In this document: positions 3,994 through 6,099 of the stretch, piece after piece | Layout: every line of letters starts with the position of its first letter | How positions within the stretch are numbered: position 1 is the stretch's first letter | From: Planctomycetota bacterium | GTDB taxonomy: Bacteria > Planctomycetota > Phycisphaerae > WQYP01 | Assembly (NCBI GenBank): GCA_021805585.1 | Contig: JAJZEY010000366.1 | Coordinates: forward strand, 1 to 6,099 | Direction of reading: 5' to 3' | DNA length: 6,099 nucleotides | Made by a program: the position numbers and the translations under genes | The notes under the pieces: generated by a model | What the model was told of the DNA's origin: nothing | The model's input: the letters and a program-made list of their open reading frames with translations, nothing else | Databases searched by the model: none

Positions 3994-6099
3994 GGCCCGC
4001 GGCCACGCCGTCAGCGACGGTAATGGGCGCGAAAACAATAATTCCATTCGCATGGTTCGCGATTTCTTAAACTGATCGATTGTGGGAATGGTCACCACCC
4101 AGGTCTTTCCGTCTTTGGTGCGACCATGGTAACGCGCCAGCAGTTTAAGCGCCGCCCACGGGCCGTGGAATATCAGGGAATGATCCGCTTTGGCACCGGC
4201 CATGGCGGGATCCGTTTCATAAAAATTCAACTTCAGCGCCGTTCCGGCTTTTTCCGGAATGGATATTTTGCCCAGGTCTTCGGCCGCCGCCGACCGGAAA
4301 CTTGCCGTCCCCGTGCGCACGCCGTTGTCATTGATGGTCAAATATGGCCAGATGATCTGTACGGTGTTGGCACTCTGGTCGCTTTTCATGGCCTGGGTAA
4401 TCCGCAGCCGGCAGACCAGTGGCCGACCGGTGCCGTTGCCGATCAGTGCGGCAAGAATTTTGCGGATTGCCGCGACCGTCGCACGGGAATAGCCAAAGTG
4501 CCAGTAAGAGACATTCCCCTGCAAAATACGCAACTGCCGGTTGACGCCGGAATCAGGCGTTAAGTCCTGACCCGTCAAAAGACCGGCGCGTGGCAAACTG
4601 GAAAATCCCTTGGCCAGGGAACGAAGTTGTGCCGCCGACCATTCATGGCCAAAAGGCACGGCCGGGTTGGCGGGAATAAACAGCGGAAAAAAGGGTGCAG
4701 TGCGCACCGCTGAAAGAACGGCATTCGCCTGCCGCTGGCTGTGCCGGGCCAGGGTCCGCAGACCAGCCATGGTCAATGATGCGATATATGTGGATGCAAA
4801 ATCCGGGCTTGCCGAATCCGTCAAAATATACCGGTGATACAGATTCACCGGTTTTTCCGCCAGCAGCTGATCACGTGCGGAATTCGGATCGGAACTCAGT
4901 TGTGTCCAGCGGTCCAGCCGGTGGCGTACAGACCGAGCAAACAGACGCAGATTCAACATCCGATCCCCCGCCTGAATATTCCGCCGGGCCGCGGCGGTTT
5001 TGCGAACCAGCGACGCCGGCGGCGGGGCGACCTTTAATGCCGCCGCAACCTGGCCACCGAGTTTCTGAAGTGCCAGGAACAGTTGATCAATCTGCACCGC
5101 CTGAAGTCCCGACAAATATGCTTTCCATTGATCGTCCGGCACGGTTACCGCCAGCCCTTCGCGCAACGTTGCCAGCCAGTATTGAAAATAGGCCTGCCGG
5201 TAGCCGCCGCACGCCGCCGAAGACCGCTTGAATTTTCGCAGCAACTGGGCAGCGCCGGCTATCGGCGGGGTGCCCGGCGAACCGTTTACCGCAGCCGCCA
5301 GCATGGATCCCATGGTGTACCAGCCACCCAGCACCTGGGCGGCCCCCGACGGGCTGAAGCGCGGATCGTAGCCTTTTCCCGCGCCGGGAGTGAAAATAAT
5401 CGCCGGTTTTACCGGTACGCTGAACTGCCCGGCGTCCACTTCCTTTTGAATTAAATTTTCAACCGCCGAATCACCCGACGGTGCCTCCGCAATAGCGCGG
5501 CCCATCACATGCCCCAAACGACTGGCTTCAATAAGGCTCAGGGCTTTACCCGCGGCATCCATCGCGCCGGCGTTGTAGAGTGTGGCCGGGGCCGGACCGG
5601 TGATCTTTAACGTAGAGGCCGTCTGGCTAATGTTCGTACCGGCCTGTCGCGCGGCTTGGTTAAATTGCTCCAGCCATGGGCGGAGCGTTAAAAGCGATGC
5701 CGGGGATCTGGGCGCGATGGCCAATGCCGCCACAGCCTCATATACAGACTGGCGAGCCGATATTTGACGGCGTGGCCCGGCCCGTGCGAGAAATTTTTGG
5801 TCCAAGTTGCTGATTTGCGACTGACCTGCCGTGCCGAACGGTGATTTTTCATCCGCAATATCGGCCAGCAGGGTCGCACGGCTGGCGGTCAAAATTGCTA
5901 CCGCCTGCTTGCCGACACCACCCGCTTTTCCGGACAACTGCGATACCGCAGCGGTCAAAATACCTGATGTGCGGCCGGTGGCCACGGGGGCCTTGCCCAA
6001 GGTATCGATCCAGGCGGTTTGCCGCTTGAGTTGACGGAAAACCGCGCTCCGCTTCTGCAACAATGTGTGGGCATCAGCCAGATAGGCCCCATAGAACGT
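3985..6099 (-). CDS. tssM: TssM/IcmF-like type VI secretion protein, C-terminal part (5' end outside window)
   Basis: The frame stays open to the right edge: codons 6099-6064 read TFYGAYLADAHT with no stop. The TTG at 6063 is therefore not the real start, and about 704 C-terminal residues are visible. TssM is the large inner-membrane protein that with TssL and TssJ forms the T6SS membrane complex. Its N-terminal membrane segments and NTPase-like domain would lie beyond the window. Counting from the TTG, the visible part has long helical, Ala/Gln/Leu-rich stretches (~1-450), which fit the periplasmic IcmF-related region. Residues ~550-690 look like the TssM C-terminal beta domain: IIWPYLTIND (570-579), SLIFHGPWAALKLLARYHGR (629-648) and MELLFSRPLPSLTAWP (673-688). 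The HGPWA-LKLL motif is the main support. Overall similarity to proteobacterial TssM seems low, so the assignment leans on this motif and on the adjacent TagF-like gene. Confidence 0.6.
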   Translation of the reverse strand, partial: TFYGAYLADAHTLLQKRSAVFRQLKRQTAWIDTLGKAPVATGRTSGILTAAVSQLSGKAGGVGKQAVAILTASRATLLADIADEKSPFGTAGQSQISNLDQKFLARAGPRRQISARQSVYEAVAALAIAPRSPASLLTLRPWLEQFNQAARQAGTNISQTASTLKITGPAPATLYNAGAMDAAGKALSLIEASRLGHVMGRAIAEAPSGDSAVENLIQKEVDAGQFSVPVKPAIIFTPGAGKGYDPRFSPSGAAQVLGGWYTMGSMLAAAVNGSPGTPPIAGAAQLLRKFKRSSAACGGYRQAYFQYWLATLREGLAVTVPDDQWKAYLSGLQAVQIDQLFLALQKLGGQVAAALKVAPPPASLVRKTAAARRNIQAGDRMLNLRLFARSVRHRLDRWTQLSSDPNSARDQLLAEKPVNLYHRYILTDSASPDFASTYIASLTMAGLRTLARHSQRQANAVLSAVRTAPFFPLFIPANPAVPFGHEWSAAQLRSLAKGFSSLPRAGLLTGQDLTPDSGVNRQLRILQGNVSYWHFGYSRATVAAIRKILAALIGNGTGRPLVCRLRITQAMKSDQSANTVQIIWPYLTINDNGVRTGTASFRSAAAEDLGKISIPEKAGTALKLNFYETDPAMAGAKADHSLIFHGPWAALKLLARYHGRTKDGKTWVVTIPTIDQFKKSRTMRMELLFSRPLPSLTAWPRAGK

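Noticed and set aside
4695..5231. 178-codon plus-strand open frame inside the TssM-like gene
   Set aside because: Fully antisense to a long, protein-like reading frame. Pro/Arg/Ser-rich translation typical of a shadow frame.
6058..6063. TTG at 6063 as the start of the TssM-like gene
   Set aside because: The frame continues without a stop to base 6099, and TssM proteins have a large N-terminal part. The gene is simply cut by the window.

Overview
The window reads as a piece of a moderately GC-rich chromosome. Its long repeat-bearing intergenic stretches and the style of its proteins best fit Planctomycetota, perhaps a Phycisphaerae-like lineage. That placement rests on recognising protein and intergenic patterns and was not tested by a search.

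Layout, left to right. Bases 1-473 are non-coding. They hold one copy of a ~74-bp direct repeat at the very edge, a strong hairpin (210-249) and the leader of the first gene, with a weak promoter-like pair and a 9-bp inverted repeat. Bases 474-1799 (+) encode an exported 441-residue protein: signal peptide, a small beta-sandwich-like domain, then a GH99/GH71-like glycoside-hydrolase-type barrel. Bases 1800-2948 hold no convincing intact gene. They contain a possible decayed minus-strand gene (1769-2108), a run of short palindromes (2314-2596), a two-unit 10-bp tandem repeat, a cruciform-like hairpin joined to the second copy of the ~74-bp repeat (2638-2736), and a four-unit 7-bp tandem array (2794-2821).

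Bases 2949-6099 (-) are two tightly coupled genes read leftward. The upstream one is open to the right window edge and looks like the C-terminal ~705 residues of a TssM/IcmF-type inner-membrane protein of a type VI secretion system. The downstream one starts 4 nt after the TssM-like stop codon and is a TagF-like protein carrying an unusual GKHPGWDDHMEDIG motif. Together they look like the 3' end of a divergent T6SS operon, whose other components would lie beyond position 6099.

The glycoside hydrolase gene and the T6SS operon converge on the repeat-rich gap. No functional link between them is visible. The most interesting points are the divergent T6SS tail with its variant TagF motif, and the repeat and hairpin family that brackets the hydrolase gene. 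Nothing here proves a new system.
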